A stretch of 35,279 nucleotides of DNA, from contig JAUQXK010000022.1 of assembly GCA_030834695.1 (NCBI GenBank), forward strand, positions 1 to 35,279. The letters are read 5' to 3'. Positions 1-8,367 of the stretch are shown here, piece by piece; position 1 is the first letter of the stretch; every line of letters starts with the position of its first letter. The notes under the pieces were generated by a model. It ran no database searches, had not been told where the DNA came from, and worked only from the letters and a program-made list of their open reading frames with translations. The stretch comes from Desulfobacterales bacterium (lineage in GTDB: Bacteria > Desulfobacterota > Desulfobacteria > Desulfobacterales > SpSt-501). Both the position numbers and the translations under genes were made by a program.

Positions 1-280
1 GTCAGGAAGTTTGCTGACCCTTTTAGTCAAGAAGTCGGCTGCTTGTCAAATGGTTTTTTTCAAGCAAACATCGGGGAAAAACGGGGGCTCAGAGGTATTT
101 CTTGCATAGCAGACCGTCGGATTCTCAGGCGTGTCGCCCGCCCGAAACGGTGGTTCATGGCTCTCATCGAACGAATAAAGCAATAGCTTTATTACTCCGG
201 CGTTGAAATATGTCTCATTCAGTTACGCCACCCATCGACTGAAGGCGCACACCGGTCGGCTTGCCGGAGTCATGCTCTTC
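1..280. other. Left-edge region without a confident gene
   Basis: No supported gene is seen here. Frame 1 on the plus strand is open from base 1 to a TAG at 184-186 but has no visible start or recognisable domain. A short perfect palindrome lies at 174-193 (8-base arms AATAAAGC and GCTTTATT around a 4-base loop). It could be a weak hairpin or an operator, and nothing in the sequence decides between them. Confidence 0.4.
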
Positions 281-319
281 AAAACAGCCGCCGGGCATGG
301 CACGCCCGACGGCTGTTTT
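281..319 (-). terminator. Rho-independent terminator of the Hsp20-like gene
   Basis: The arms AAAACAGCCG and CGGCTGTTTT enclose a GC-rich inner stem. The hairpin starts four bases after the stop codon of the minus-strand gene at 323-625. Read on the minus strand the stem ends in TTTT, as expected for an intrinsic terminator. The structure is symmetric and could also act on plus-strand transcripts. Confidence 0.8.
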
Positions 320-322
320 GAG

Positions 323-625
323 TTAGTGGATTTTAACGACGTGAGCACCCGCCATGGGGTCTCTCAGCGGGACCGCCACTTTCAGCATGCCGTCCTTGTA
401 GGATGCCTTGGCCTTCTTGGAATTCACCGGGCAGCAGAAGGCCGCAGCGGATACATAGTCGAAGTCGTCCCGCGCCGCGAACAGGCTGTAACTGTCGTCC
501 CGGATCTTCAGGCTGATCGCCTGCTTTTTGACCCCCGGGACACAAATTTCCAAATAAATATGATGGTCGTCCTCGTTCACGTAAGAGCACACATCGGCGG
601 CCATTTTCAGTTTGTCTTCGGCCAT
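323..625 (-). CDS. Hsp20/alpha-crystallin-family small heat shock protein
   Basis: This is a 100-residue protein, essentially an isolated alpha-crystallin domain. Small heat shock proteins are ATP-independent holdases that bind unfolding proteins in the cytoplasm. The diagnostic A-x4-G-x-L signature near the end of the domain is present (A74, G79, L81), followed by a beta strand (KVAVPL). The tail ends in VKI, which could serve as the short I/V-x-I/V oligomerisation motif. The N-terminal arm is only about ten residues, shorter than usual. ATG 625 is chosen over the upstream GTG 634 because a near-perfect ribosome binding site (AAGGAGGTGA) sits about eight bases before ATG 625 and overlaps the GTG. 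The gene is monocistronic with a strong terminator just downstream. Several cysteines (C13, C28, C64, C65) are unusual for this family. Confidence 0.8.
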   Translation of the reverse strand: MAEDKLKMAADVCSYVNEDDHHIYLEICVPGVKKQAISLKIRDDSYSLFAARDDFDYVSAAAFCCPVNSKKAKASYKDGMLKVAVPLRDPMAGAHVVKIH

Positions 626-1133
626 CGAATTCACCTCCTTGATGGTTTGATCCTCATTGATCGGCTATCAAACACGCACGATCCATAGGGGTGAAGCTAA
701 GGCCGTGAGACGACAATTCAAGGTGGGCAACGCCCATTGACAAGGGAGCCGGCCTCGACTAATCCCTTTTGAACCCGGGAGTGAAGAAGATTATTGTTCC
801 GGAGATACAACGCAAGCCAGCTTCGGGGGCAGTTTTTCGGCCGCAGCGCGCCGCAACCAGCCGTTCAACGAACCAGGGTACGGCAGCAAGCCCGCTCCAT
901 GCTTGTCCGCACAGCCCCAGGGGACCGATGCCCACGCAGCTGCCCGTCGTCTCTGCCTGTGCGCGGTTCCTCATAGACGGCTGGGGGGCGTGGCAGCGTC
1001 GCCTGAAGAATTGGTTGCGGCGCGCTGCGGCCGGAAACCCGCCCCTCCCCGACAAGTGACATGACCGCATGAGGCCTAATTTTATGCCCGGCCTGATAGA
1101 ATCGACCTCACAGAATACGCTGGAGGATGACGC
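626..1133. other. Intergenic region, no supported gene
   Basis: This gap lies between the divergent Hsp20-like gene and coaE. It must hold both promoters, but I cannot place -35/-10 boxes with confidence. Open frames on both strands lack ribosome binding sites and their translations are rich in Arg, Pro and Ala without recognisable motifs, as expected of random high-GC frames. No tRNA or known small RNA fold was recognised. Confidence 0.5.
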
Positions 1134-1751
1134 ATGATCGTCGCAGGACTGACGGGCGGTATCGCCACGGGAAAATCGACGGTCGCCGCTATTTTCGAAA
1201 AAGCCGGCGCGCGCCTGATCGACGCCGACCGGATCGCGCGTGAAGCCGTTCGGAAGGGTTCTCCCGCCTACCGGGATATCGTGGCGCATTTCGGTAAGGA
1301 CGTCCTGTTCGGCGACGGAGAGATCGACCGCAAGCGGTTGGCGGCCATCATTTTCAACAACCCGGCCGAGCAACGGGCGCTGGAGCACATCGTCCACCCG
1401 CAGGTCAAGCAGGAAGTCGACCGGAGGGTGGCCCTGATTCGACGGCAGGCGCCGGACGCCCTGATCATCTTGGACATTCCACTGCTGTTTGAGGCCGGCA
1501 TGCAGCCGGGGATGGATGCGGTCATCGTCGTCTATGCGCCGAAGCACCTCCAGCTCGCACGCCTTATGGCCCGAGACGGACTGACCGAGCCCGAGGCCCT
1601 CGCCCGCATCCGGGCCCAAATGCCGATCGAATCTAAAAGGGCTCTGGCTACGCGCGTGATCGACAATTCCGGTTCCCGGGAGCAGACCCGTCAGCAGGCG
1701 CTGGAGATCTATCGCCAATTGGCGGGAAGCCAAACGCAGAGCATAGGGTAA
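1134..1751 (+). CDS. coaE: Dephospho-CoA kinase
   Basis: CoaE phosphorylates the 3'-hydroxyl of dephospho-CoA with ATP, the last step of coenzyme A synthesis, in the cytoplasm. The 205 residues match the usual family length. The P-loop is at 8-16 (GGIATGKST), followed by the family motif LIDADRIAR with acidic residues D30 and D32, and by the DIPLLFEAG segment in the CoA-binding region. The start ATG is preceded by GGAGG at normal spacing. The gene stands alone and converges with the CULT-domain gene; there is no coaBC or coaD nearby. The last residues (QTQSIG) run into a possible terminator stem. Confidence 0.96.
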   Translation: MIVAGLTGGIATGKSTVAAIFEKAGARLIDADRIAREAVRKGSPAYRDIVAHFGKDVLFGDGEIDRKRLAAIIFNNPAEQRALEHIVHPQVKQEVDRRVALIRRQAPDALIILDIPLLFEAGMQPGMDAVIVVYAPKHLQLARLMARDGLTEPEALARIRAQMPIESKRALATRVIDNSGSREQTRQQALEIYRQLAGSQTQSIG

Positions 1752-1795
1752 CTTCCTGGATGTCTGGCCTTTGCACTTTGCTCTATGCGCTCTGC
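1736..1795. terminator. Possible bidirectional terminator hairpin between convergent genes
   Basis: GCAGAGCATAG at 1736-1746 pairs with CTATGCGCTCTGC at 1783-1795, apart from a two-base bulge. The stem spans the 3' end of coaE and the gap to the convergent CULT gene. The loop is long and there is no clear T-run, so this is weak. Confidence 0.3.
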
Positions 1796-1812
1796 CTTCT
1801 ATCCCCTTGCCC

Positions 1813-2244
1813 TTACGGGTAAGGCTCGATCAGGCGATCGAGGATCAATCCGTGAAAGGCGCCGCCGCCCGAAGCTGTAAAAAGCCACCCCAGATGAGCC
1901 AGGCATGCGGCGCAGACGCACACACGCCAGCGGTGTCCTGGAAACCAGGTAAATTCGTCCGAGGCCGGACCGATCACCCCGCATCCCGGAGCGTTTTGAA
2001 AGCAACCGATCTCGAAAACGAGTCCGTGGGGATTGGCGAAGGTATGCATGTGCCGTCCCTGAACGCTGATGCGGTCGGCCGGCCGCGCGATCGGGTGCAG
2101 GCAGGCGCGGCAGAGGATATAAATTTCCTCGTGCGGTGCCCGCTCGCCGGCGGCTTCGGTTCCGATGGTCGGAGCCGGCGGATCCTGCGGCCGTCCCGGC
2201 GGCTGGCGCAGGCGTTGGACGCTGGGTGCGGCCGGAGCTATCAT
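1813..2244 (-). CDS. Cereblon-like CULT-domain protein
   Basis: This 143-residue protein has a Pro/Ala-rich N-terminal tail (about 1-38) and one CULT domain (about 39-141). CULT is the fold by which human cereblon binds thalidomide and C-terminal cyclic imides. Bacterial single-domain homologues, such as the Magnetospirillum gryphiswaldense protein, bind uracil- and imide-like ligands in vitro. Both zinc knuckles are present (C45-x2-C48 and C111-x2-C114). The ligand cage is intact: W100 in FTWFPG, W106 in HRWRV, and W120 with F122 in HLGWLF. F122 corresponds to cereblon F402, where the Magnetospirillum protein has Tyr. The ATG at 2244 follows a good AAGGGAGGG site. No ubiquitin-like or protease partner is adjacent. 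The domain call is firm, but the cellular role is unknown. Confidence 0.88.
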   Translation of the reverse strand: MIAPAAPSVQRLRQPPGRPQDPPAPTIGTEAAGERAPHEEIYILCRACLHPIARPADRISVQGRHMHTFANPHGLVFEIGCFQNAPGCGVIGPASDEFTWFPGHRWRVCVCAACLAHLGWLFTASGGGAFHGLILDRLIEPYP

Positions 2245-2430
2245 GCCATCCCTCCCTTAACCGGGTTTACATAGGCGCTGCGCCGGCTGTCAAGAGGCAG
2301 GTTCCGTCGGGGACCCTGCTCGGATCTTCGGCTTCAACCCGCCCACGAAAGCCCGTAATGCATCGGAATCTTGACAATCGCACAGAATGAGATAAACTGT
2401 TTGGTATATCGTCCAATGGAGAGAACACGT

Positions 2431-2637
2431 ATGCCGATTTACGAATTCGAATGCCCGAAGGGAACTGTCACCGAGCGCTGGGTCGCCATGGGTACGGAAA
2501 GCATTTCCTGCCCGTGCTGCCAGAAAAAGGCACCCAAAATAATTTCACGCTTTTCCTTTGAACTGAAGGGCGGCGGATGGTTTGCCGATGGATATGCCTC
2601 CCGCAGACCGTCCGGCAAATCCTCCGACTCACGCTGA
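2431..2637 (+). CDS. FmdB-family putative zinc ribbon protein
   Basis: This is a 68-residue protein opening with the family hallmark MPIYEFEC. It has a cysteine knuckle SCPCC (C27, C29, C30) and the conserved SRFSFELKGGGWF segment after the ribbon. FmdB-type proteins are small putative regulators of uncertain function. The usual first knuckle C-x2-C is broken: C8 is present but residue 11 is Gly. C29 or another ligand would have to compensate if zinc is bound. Start 2431 is chosen because GGAGAG lies seven bases upstream and the family begins at MPIYE; an upstream TTG at 2371 would add an unrelated extension. Confidence 0.8.
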   Translation: MPIYEFECPKGTVTERWVAMGTESISCPCCQKKAPKIISRFSFELKGGGWFADGYASRRPSGKSSDSR

Positions 2638-2747
2638 ACCAGACGATACGCTTATCGTCGAAACCTGTCATCTGATCTTCTGAATCAGGGGTCCCACATT
2701 CTTTGTTGAGTTCACACCTGCCTGAAAAGGAAAGGAGGGGCTTGGCG

Positions 2748-3200
2748 ATGGTGGCGATCAAAAAAATCCTGTTTCCCTGCGATCTGACCCAGCATTCGAT
2801 AAAAATCTTGAAGTATGCGCTGGGGCTGGCGGATACGTTCGGCAGCCGGCTCTGCATCCTCCATGTCGTGCAGGACCTGCGCCATTGGGCCGGCCTCTAC
2901 ATGCCCCACAAGCGTCTGGACCTGGAGCAGAAAGAAGTCGAGGAGCATGCCCGGAAATCCCTGGTCGAGTTCTGTCTCGACATACCCGACGCCCGAACGA
3001 AGGCTGAAAAACGGGTGGTGTCCGGCGATCCGGCCGAAGAGATCATCAAGTCGGCCGGCGAAGAAAAGGCGGACCTGATCGTCATGGGGACCCACGGCCG
3101 CACGGGGTTGGAATACTCCCTGTTCGGCAGCGTCGCCACCAAGGTCGTGCGGCATTCGCCGGTTCCCGTACTGACCGTCAATCCGGTCAACCTCAAATAA
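2748..3200 (+). CDS. Universal stress protein (UspA family)
   Basis: This 150-residue single-domain Usp has the usual length. It begins with the strand KKILFPCDLTQHS containing the conserved Asp (D12). It carries the ATP-binding signature G-x2-G-x9-G-S at 114-128 (GTHG then GS), so it should be of the nucleotide-binding type. The C-terminal strand PVPVLTVNP is typical. Usp proteins are cytoplasmic and respond to starvation or other stress. ATG 2748 is chosen because GGAGGGG lies seven bases before it; an in-frame start at 2703 would add 15 residues without family similarity. It may be cotranscribed with the FmdB-like gene 110 bases upstream. Confidence 0.93.
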   Translation: MVAIKKILFPCDLTQHSIKILKYALGLADTFGSRLCILHVVQDLRHWAGLYMPHKRLDLEQKEVEEHARKSLVEFCLDIPDARTKAEKRVVSGDPAEEIIKSAGEEKADLIVMGTHGRTGLEYSLFGSVATKVVRHSPVPVLTVNPVNLK

Positions 3201-3285
3201 GCTCACCTCGTCCACGCGACAAACGGTTCAGGCTCGGGCCGAATGGCAGCGCGTCCAAACGCAGGCCGGTTCTGTCTATGCACCC

Positions 3286-4818
3286 ATGAACAAAAGCCTA
3301 TCGCCCCCCGTCGCGCCCGAAGAAACAACTCTGCCGGACTGCGCGCCATCAAAACTATCCATTCCGAATGATCCTTTCTACATAGAGCCCGCCTGCCGTT
3401 ACGTCGCCGCAGTCGCCGGTCAAATCGGGTTCGACGCCCTCCAGGCGCAGGACATCTCTGCAGGCCTGCACCGCGCGCTCACCACTCTCCTGCGGTACTC
3501 CTTCGAGCCGAACGAACGGGCATCGGTCGAGCTGGTCAGTGAGCGAATCCCGGCCGGGCTGAGGCTATCCCTCCGCGACCAGGGGCTGCCCCTCAGTCCG
3601 GCGGACGGCGGCAGCGGGGGTGCCGGCGCCGGCAACCCGCTCTATGGGCTGAACGCGTATTTCGATGAGGTCCGCTTCCACAACCGAGGGCGGGAAGGCA
3701 AGGAAATCATTCTGAGCAAGCACCTGCCCGACCCGTCCATCACGGACGATGCGGCGGCCTGCGCATGGGACGCCAATGAGGCATCGGGTTCCGGGCGCGC
3801 CGCTGCGCAGACGGAGGCTCACTGTACCGTCCGCCGCCTGAAGCCCTCCGAAGCCCATGAAGTCTCCAAGGCGGTTTACCGAGCCTACGGTTATTCCTAT
3901 CCCCATGATTACGTTTACTATCCGGAAAAAATCGCCGAGCTCAATCGTCGCGGGGACATTTTCTCAGCGGTCGCCGTAGCCGAAAATCAAGAAATTGCCG
4001 GGCATTGCTCGCTGAAACGCTGGGAGGAAAACCCACGGATTGCGGAGATGGCCCAGGGGGTCGTCAAACCTCGGTTTCGTTCTCAGGGGTGCTTCGCGCA
4101 GCTGACCGAGTACCTGATCGAAGCCGCCCGCGGCCAGGGGCTCACCGGGATCTTCGGAGAGGCCGTGACCACCCATCCCTATTCCCAGAAGACGGCGATT
4201 CAATTCGGACTTCGGGATTGCGCCCTGTTTTTAGGCCTGATACCGGCTGCAGCGGATTTCAAGGGGCTGGGAGGAAGCCCGGGCGATCGGGGCAGCATGC
4301 TGGTTCAGTTCCGATATTTGACAACGCCACCCTCGACGCCGGTCTATTCACCGGTTCCTCACCGCGCCATGATCGCCGAAATCCTTGTCAACCTCGGGCG
4401 TGCTCCGGATCTACGCACCCCGCCGCCGGGGGCCGAACGGCCGGCAGCAGCGGAGGCCGCCATCGCCGTCAAGCTCAGCCGATCGTTGAATTTCGCGCGA
4501 ATTCGAATCGACCGCTACGGCCGCAATGCGGTGGGGCTTCTTCGCGAGCAGACCCGGGCACTGTGCCGCCAGAAATGGGACGTGATCCATCTGCTGCTCG
4601 ACTTGTCGGATCCGGCCACCGCCCATTTCGCGAACCGCTTCGAAGAGCTGGGGTTTTTCTTTGCCGGTGTGCTTCCCTGCGGGCTCCCCGCCGGTGATGT
4701 CCTGATCCTGCAGCACCTGAACCACCTCGTCGTTCCGTACGAATCCATTCAGACGGAATCGGAGTTTGCCGGCCGACTGGCTGCCTATGTGCGGCAGTGC
4801 GACCCATCACGCGCCTGA
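3286..4818 (+). CDS. Fusion of a degenerate HATPase_c-like domain and a GNAT acetyltransferase
   Basis: This is a 510-residue soluble protein. Residues about 30-145 resemble anti-sigma-factor-type HATPase domains of the RsbW group. The G1-like box RDQGLPLSP (98-106) is visible, but the N-box is altered: R63 and T67 replace the usual Glu and Asn, so ATP binding or hydrolysis is doubtful. A Ser/Ala-rich linker (about 150-178) leads to a GNAT domain (about 180-325). Its acetyl-CoA loop includes RFRSQGCF near 263-270, followed by the helix FAQLTEYLIEAA. Residues about 330-510 form a further alpha/beta region, possibly a second degenerate GNAT fold. Substrate is unknown. A link to a partner-switching stress response is inference from the N-terminal domain and the adjacent uspA. 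No strong ribosome binding site is visible. Confidence 0.72.
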   Translation: MNKSLSPPVAPEETTLPDCAPSKLSIPNDPFYIEPACRYVAAVAGQIGFDALQAQDISAGLHRALTTLLRYSFEPNERASVELVSERIPAGLRLSLRDQGLPLSPADGGSGGAGAGNPLYGLNAYFDEVRFHNRGREGKEIILSKHLPDPSITDDAAACAWDANEASGSGRAAAQTEAHCTVRRLKPSEAHEVSKAVYRAYGYSYPHDYVYYPEKIAELNRRGDIFSAVAVAENQEIAGHCSLKRWEENPRIAEMAQGVVKPRFRSQGCFAQLTEYLIEAARGQGLTGIFGEAVTTHPYSQKTAIQFGLRDCALFLGLIPAAADFKGLGGSPGDRGSMLVQFRYLTTPPSTPVYSPVPHRAMIAEILVNLGRAPDLRTPPPGAERPAAAEAAIAVKLSRSLNFARIRIDRYGRNAVGLLREQTRALCRQKWDVIHLLLDLSDPATAHFANRFEELGFFFAGVLPCGLPAGDVLILQHLNHLVVPYESIQTESEFAGRLAAYVRQCDPSRA

Positions 4819-4862
4819 CCGTCCCGCGCCCTTGGGGTCCCTGCCGTTGAACTTCGTCTTCC

Positions 4863-6320
4863 TCAGCGACCGGAGCTGGTCACGTAGAAATCGTCGATGA
4901 TGCCCTTCGACTTGAGGTTGCGCCCGAACTCGCGGGCGGATTGCGGGTCCGGGAAATGGGCGATGCGCACCTGGTACCAGGTTTTTCCGCTGTTCGTGGT
5001 TTCAATCCAATAGGCCTTGAGCCCCTTTTTCTTGAGATCGTCCACCAGCTTCAGCGCATAGTCCTGCTTCAGATAAGCGGCGACCTGCAAGGCGAACGGG
5101 TCGGCCGGCGCTAAAACGGAAGCGGAGGCGGGACCCGCGTCTGCCGTTTCGGTCGGCGAGGGCTCGAAAACGCCGGCCATGTCCAAGGCCAGCCAGCCGC
5201 CACCGGCGGCGATCCCCAGGATCATGAGCAAGGCCAGCGCTTGGCGGAGGCGCGGATGGCGGCGGATGCCGTACACCCAACCCGCACCAGCAGCACCCCA
5301 ACACCGGAGCCGATCGCGGAGGAGCTCCCAGGCGGCCACGGCCCGCCGAACCCGTTCGTCCAACCACGCCGAGCCGCGCCGGGGTTTGGCGAACAACGAC
5401 GCCCGTGGGTCCTCCTCGTCTTCGTCGATTTCATCGATCTCTCCCGTCAAGCGGAATACCGCGTCCTCTTCCTCGGGCGCCGCCGGTATTTCCAATCTTA
5501 CCGAGGGCTCCGGTGGTTCGGGGGGACGCGAAGGCTGCGGAACCCTTGCGATCGCAATCTCGGCCGACGCCGGGGATACCGTTCCGCTTTGACGCAAGCC
5601 CTGCCGTATCCAGTCCCCGGACCGGTCGTCTTTGCCGAACAACCGAGATAGGTCCGCACAAAATTCGGGCGGGACCCGCCCCTCCTCGGCGCACACCCGT
5701 CGATAGGCTTGAAGCGCATGGTAGTCGGTGCGCTCCGACGCCAGGCAAAGCCGTGCCACCGCGCGTTGGATGACCGGATGGAGGGGATGGGTGTCGGCGA
5801 GTCGATCGGCCAGGTCCTGGTGTTCCTCCCGCATCCCGCCCTGGCGTTCGGCATGCCGCACCCACTGCTCGGCGACTTCTTCATCCTGAGGACGGGCCCA
5901 TAGATAGCGGACGATGAAATCCTCTGTAGCGGCGCTGAAATGGCTTTCAGACAGGTAATATCGGGCCATGCGGCCGGCCAGCGGCAGCAGGATCCGTTGT
6001 CGGGTACGCGGGGAAATCAAAAAACTGTCGAGCACGCCCAGGGCGCTCTGAAACGCCTTTTCCGCTTCGGCCCGCAGCCCTTCGCGTTCCGCCCGGTCCG
6101 CCCGGCGCATCAGCCGCTGCACGCATCCCAAACCCAGCCGATTGGCTGCCCAGCCGACGGCGAGAAACACCGCCACCAGCAAACCGGAAACCAGCAAAGG
6201 CGCCGCATCCGCTCCCACCTCCGGCCGGAGGACCGTCAGGATCCAAAAGCTTCCGAAGCCGCAGATCAGCAGGCTGATCCAAAGGCACAGGGACGCGCGA
6301 CGTAGGAAATGAACAACCAT
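4863..6320 (-). CDS. Membrane-anchored SPOR-domain protein
   Basis: This 485-residue protein has two N-terminal hydrophobic segments (about 10-31 and 40-60). A helical, TPR-like cytoplasmic region (about 70-230) follows, then an acidic, Pro-rich linker with a run of Asp/Glu, a third transmembrane segment near 370-390, and a C-terminal SPOR domain in roughly the last 80 residues (from FALQVAAYLKQ). SPOR domains bind glycan strands stripped of stem peptides and direct proteins to septal or actively remodelled wall. The gene follows the PBP gene by 13 bases, so the pair is almost certainly cotranscribed. ATG 6320 has GAGAGGA upstream; a longer frame reaching 6386 would overlap the PBP gene. Confidence 0.8.
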   Translation of the reverse strand: MVVHFLRRASLCLWISLLICGFGSFWILTVLRPEVGADAAPLLVSGLLVAVFLAVGWAANRLGLGCVQRLMRRADRAEREGLRAEAEKAFQSALGVLDSFLISPRTRQRILLPLAGRMARYYLSESHFSAATEDFIVRYLWARPQDEEVAEQWVRHAERQGGMREEHQDLADRLADTHPLHPVIQRAVARLCLASERTDYHALQAYRRVCAEEGRVPPEFCADLSRLFGKDDRSGDWIRQGLRQSGTVSPASAEIAIARVPQPSRPPEPPEPSVRLEIPAAPEEEDAVFRLTGEIDEIDEDEEDPRASLFAKPRRGSAWLDERVRRAVAAWELLRDRLRCWGAAGAGWVYGIRRHPRLRQALALLMILGIAAGGGWLALDMAGVFEPSPTETADAGPASASVLAPADPFALQVAAYLKQDYALKLVDDLKKKGLKAYWIETTNSGKTWYQVRIAHFPDPQSAREFGRNLKSKGIIDDFYVTSSGR

Positions 6321-6333
6321 CACGTCCGTCCTC

Positions 6334-8367
6334 TCAATTTCCACCGCCGGTGGGACTCGGCTCGCGCCCGTCGGAAACGGAAACAAATGCGCCCAGCTGC
6401 CCCTCCCGCAGGGCGACTTCCATGCCGCGCGGCCCCCAGGGCATGGCCGGATGCCCGCTCACCGGATTGACCTGAACGAACCGGATGTCGGATGGCACCA
6501 CGAACTCCCGGCGCGGCGCACCCTCGGTCGCCCGGCGCATGAAATCCGCCCAAATCGGAGCGGCGCCCCGGGACCCGGTGATCCCACGTCCCTGGCCGTC
6601 CCGCATGCTCATCCCGCGATCAAACCCGACCCACACGCACACGCTCAGGGTCGGCGTGAACCCCGTAAACCAGGCATCGTTGAAATCGTCGGTGGTCCCG
6701 GTCTTTCCGGCGGCGGGCAGCTGAAATCCCAACTGCCGAACGACGGTCGCCGTGCCCTCGTCGAGGACCGCCCGCATCATGTCGACCAACTGATAGGCAA
6801 TGGAGGCATCCAGCGTCCTACGCCCGCTCAGAATGCGCTCCTCCAGGATCCGGCCGGAGGAATCCTCCACTCGACGGATGGTGAAGGGTTCGTGCTGAAT
6901 GCCACCGGTCGCCAGGCTGGCGAAGGCCGCTGCCATCTCCAGGGGGCTGACGCCCGACGTCCCCAACGCGACGGAGGGAACCGGGGCCAGCGGGCTCTTG
7001 ATTCCGAATCGACGGGCCGCGTCGATAACGGCGTTGGGACCGATGCGGTCCACCAACTGGGCCGCGATCGAGTTCACGCTGTGCACCAAGGCCCGCTTGA
7101 GAATCATCGGCCCCTCGTGCTCGCCGCTGAAGTTCCGTGGGACCCAGGCCGTCTGGCCCGGGATGGGAATGGCCACCTTGCGGTCCACGAACACCGCCGC
7201 CGGATTCAAACCGGCCTTTTCCAACGCCGCGTAGTAAAGAAAGGGTTTGAACCCCGAACCGGGCTGCCGGTTGTTCTGAAGCGCACGGTTGAATTCGGTC
7301 TCGGCATGGTCCCTTCCGCCCACCAGCGCTCGCACCGCACCCGAATGCGCCTCCACGGCCACCAGCGCACCCTGCGGGTGGGCGCTGGAATCCCCGCCGA
7401 CGGCGGCCGGCACCCGCAGAACCTGGTCGAGTTTGACCAGCCCGCTTTGAACCGATTCCACGGCCCACGCCTGCAGCTGAGGGTCCAGGGTGGTGAAAAC
7501 TTTCAGCCCCGCATGATGGACCACATCGCTCCCGTAGCGTTCCTCGAGATCCTTCAGCACGACATCGATAAAGTAGTCACCCGACGGCGCCCCCGCCCCC
7601 GGCGCCCGAAGGGTCAACCGCTCCTGATAGGCCCGTTCAGCCTCACCGGCGGAAATGTAGCCGACGGTCGCCATACGATCGAGAACCACCTTCTGGCGCT
7701 CTCGAGCGCGTTCGAAATGGCGAAACGGATTGTAGCGGGTCGGGGATTTGGGCAGACCGGCCAGAAGGGCTGCTTCCGGCAGGCTGAGCTGCAATGCGGG
7801 TTTGCCGAAAAAAACCCGGGAGGCCTGCTCGACCCCGTGGGCACCCACGCCGAAAGCGATCTGGTTGATGTAGGCCTCCAGGATCTCGCTCTTGGCATAA
7901 CGCGCCTCGATCTGCAGCGCCACCGCCAGCTCGCGGAATTTGCGCTGGTAGGTGCGCTGGAACGAAAAGAAAAGATTCTTCGCCAGCTGCTGGGTGATGG
8001 TCGAAGCCCCCTCAACCCTTCCGCTCTGAAACAGATTGACCAATAACGCCTTGACGATCCGCAGGTGATCGATGCCGTGATGGCTCCAAAAGCGATGGTC
8101 TTCGGTGGCGATGACGGCCTGGATGAAGACCGGCGAGACGCGGTTCAGCGGCACGGTCTCCCGCCCGCCGATCAGCATGAGACGCTCGCCGGTGGCGGCA
8201 TAGATTTCAGTCGGGGGTGTTTCGATGATGCGGCTCAGGGGCTCCGGCACCCGCGGCAGATCCCGTACGGTGACAAAAAAGGCGATCATCAGCCCGGCCG
8301 TCGCGAGGCCGATCACCAGTAAGCCGGCGTAGAAAGCGGCTCTCAGCCAGGAAAACCACACCGTCAT
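6334..8367 (-). CDS. Class A penicillin-binding protein (PBP1A-type transglycosylase/transpeptidase)
   Basis: This 677-residue bifunctional enzyme polymerises lipid II and cross-links peptidoglycan at the outer face of the inner membrane. The N-terminal transmembrane helix is at about 10-33. The GT51 domain includes ATEDHRFWSHHG with catalytic E89, the GASTITQQLAKN motif (120-131) and RKFRELAVALQIE (142-154). The transpeptidase domain has the SxxK nucleophile motif S371-GF-K374, S430-V-N432, and K555-T-G557. It is shorter than E. coli PBP1a and lacks the large OB-like insertion. Its ATG overlaps the stop of the upstream gene (ATGA), and the SPOR gene follows by 13 bases. The operon suggests one elongation or division complex. 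Confidence 0.95.
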   Translation of the reverse strand: MTVWFSWLRAAFYAGLLVIGLATAGLMIAFFVTVRDLPRVPEPLSRIIETPPTEIYAATGERLMLIGGRETVPLNRVSPVFIQAVIATEDHRFWSHHGIDHLRIVKALLVNLFQSGRVEGASTITQQLAKNLFFSFQRTYQRKFRELAVALQIEARYAKSEILEAYINQIAFGVGAHGVEQASRVFFGKPALQLSLPEAALLAGLPKSPTRYNPFRHFERARERQKVVLDRMATVGYISAGEAERAYQERLTLRAPGAGAPSGDYFIDVVLKDLEERYGSDVVHHAGLKVFTTLDPQLQAWAVESVQSGLVKLDQVLRVPAAVGGDSSAHPQGALVAVEAHSGAVRALVGGRDHAETEFNRALQNNRQPGSGFKPFLYYAALEKAGLNPAAVFVDRKVAIPIPGQTAWVPRNFSGEHEGPMILKRALVHSVNSIAAQLVDRIGPNAVIDAARRFGIKSPLAPVPSVALGTSGVSPLEMAAAFASLATGGIQHEPFTIRRVEDSSGRILEERILSGRRTLDASIAYQLVDMMRAVLDEGTATVVRQLGFQLPAAGKTGTTDDFNDAWFTGFTPTLSVCVWVGFDRGMSMRDGQGRGITGSRGAAPIWADFMRRATEGAPRREFVVPSDIRFVQVNPVSGHPAMPWGPRGMEVALREGQLGAFVSVSDGREPSPTGGGN

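Noticed and set aside
1-186. Plus-strand open frame from the window edge to a TAG at 184-186
   Set aside because: It has no visible start, no recognisable domain and only 61 codons; a 3' gene fragment cannot be excluded but is not supported.
203-688. Plus-strand 161-codon frame opposite the Hsp20-like gene
   Set aside because: It lies antisense to a well-supported gene with a good ribosome binding site and has no family features.
769-1059. Plus-strand frame in the gap before coaE
   Set aside because: It starts at TTG, has no ribosome binding site and gives a low-complexity Arg/Pro/Ala translation.
759-1733. Minus-strand 324-codon frame opposite coaE
   Set aside because: It is a long antisense frame, common at this GC content; coaE on the other strand is certain.
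6451-8046. Plus-strand 531-codon frame opposite the PBP gene
   Set aside because: It is antisense to an intact class A PBP with all catalytic motifs; the translation shows no domain.
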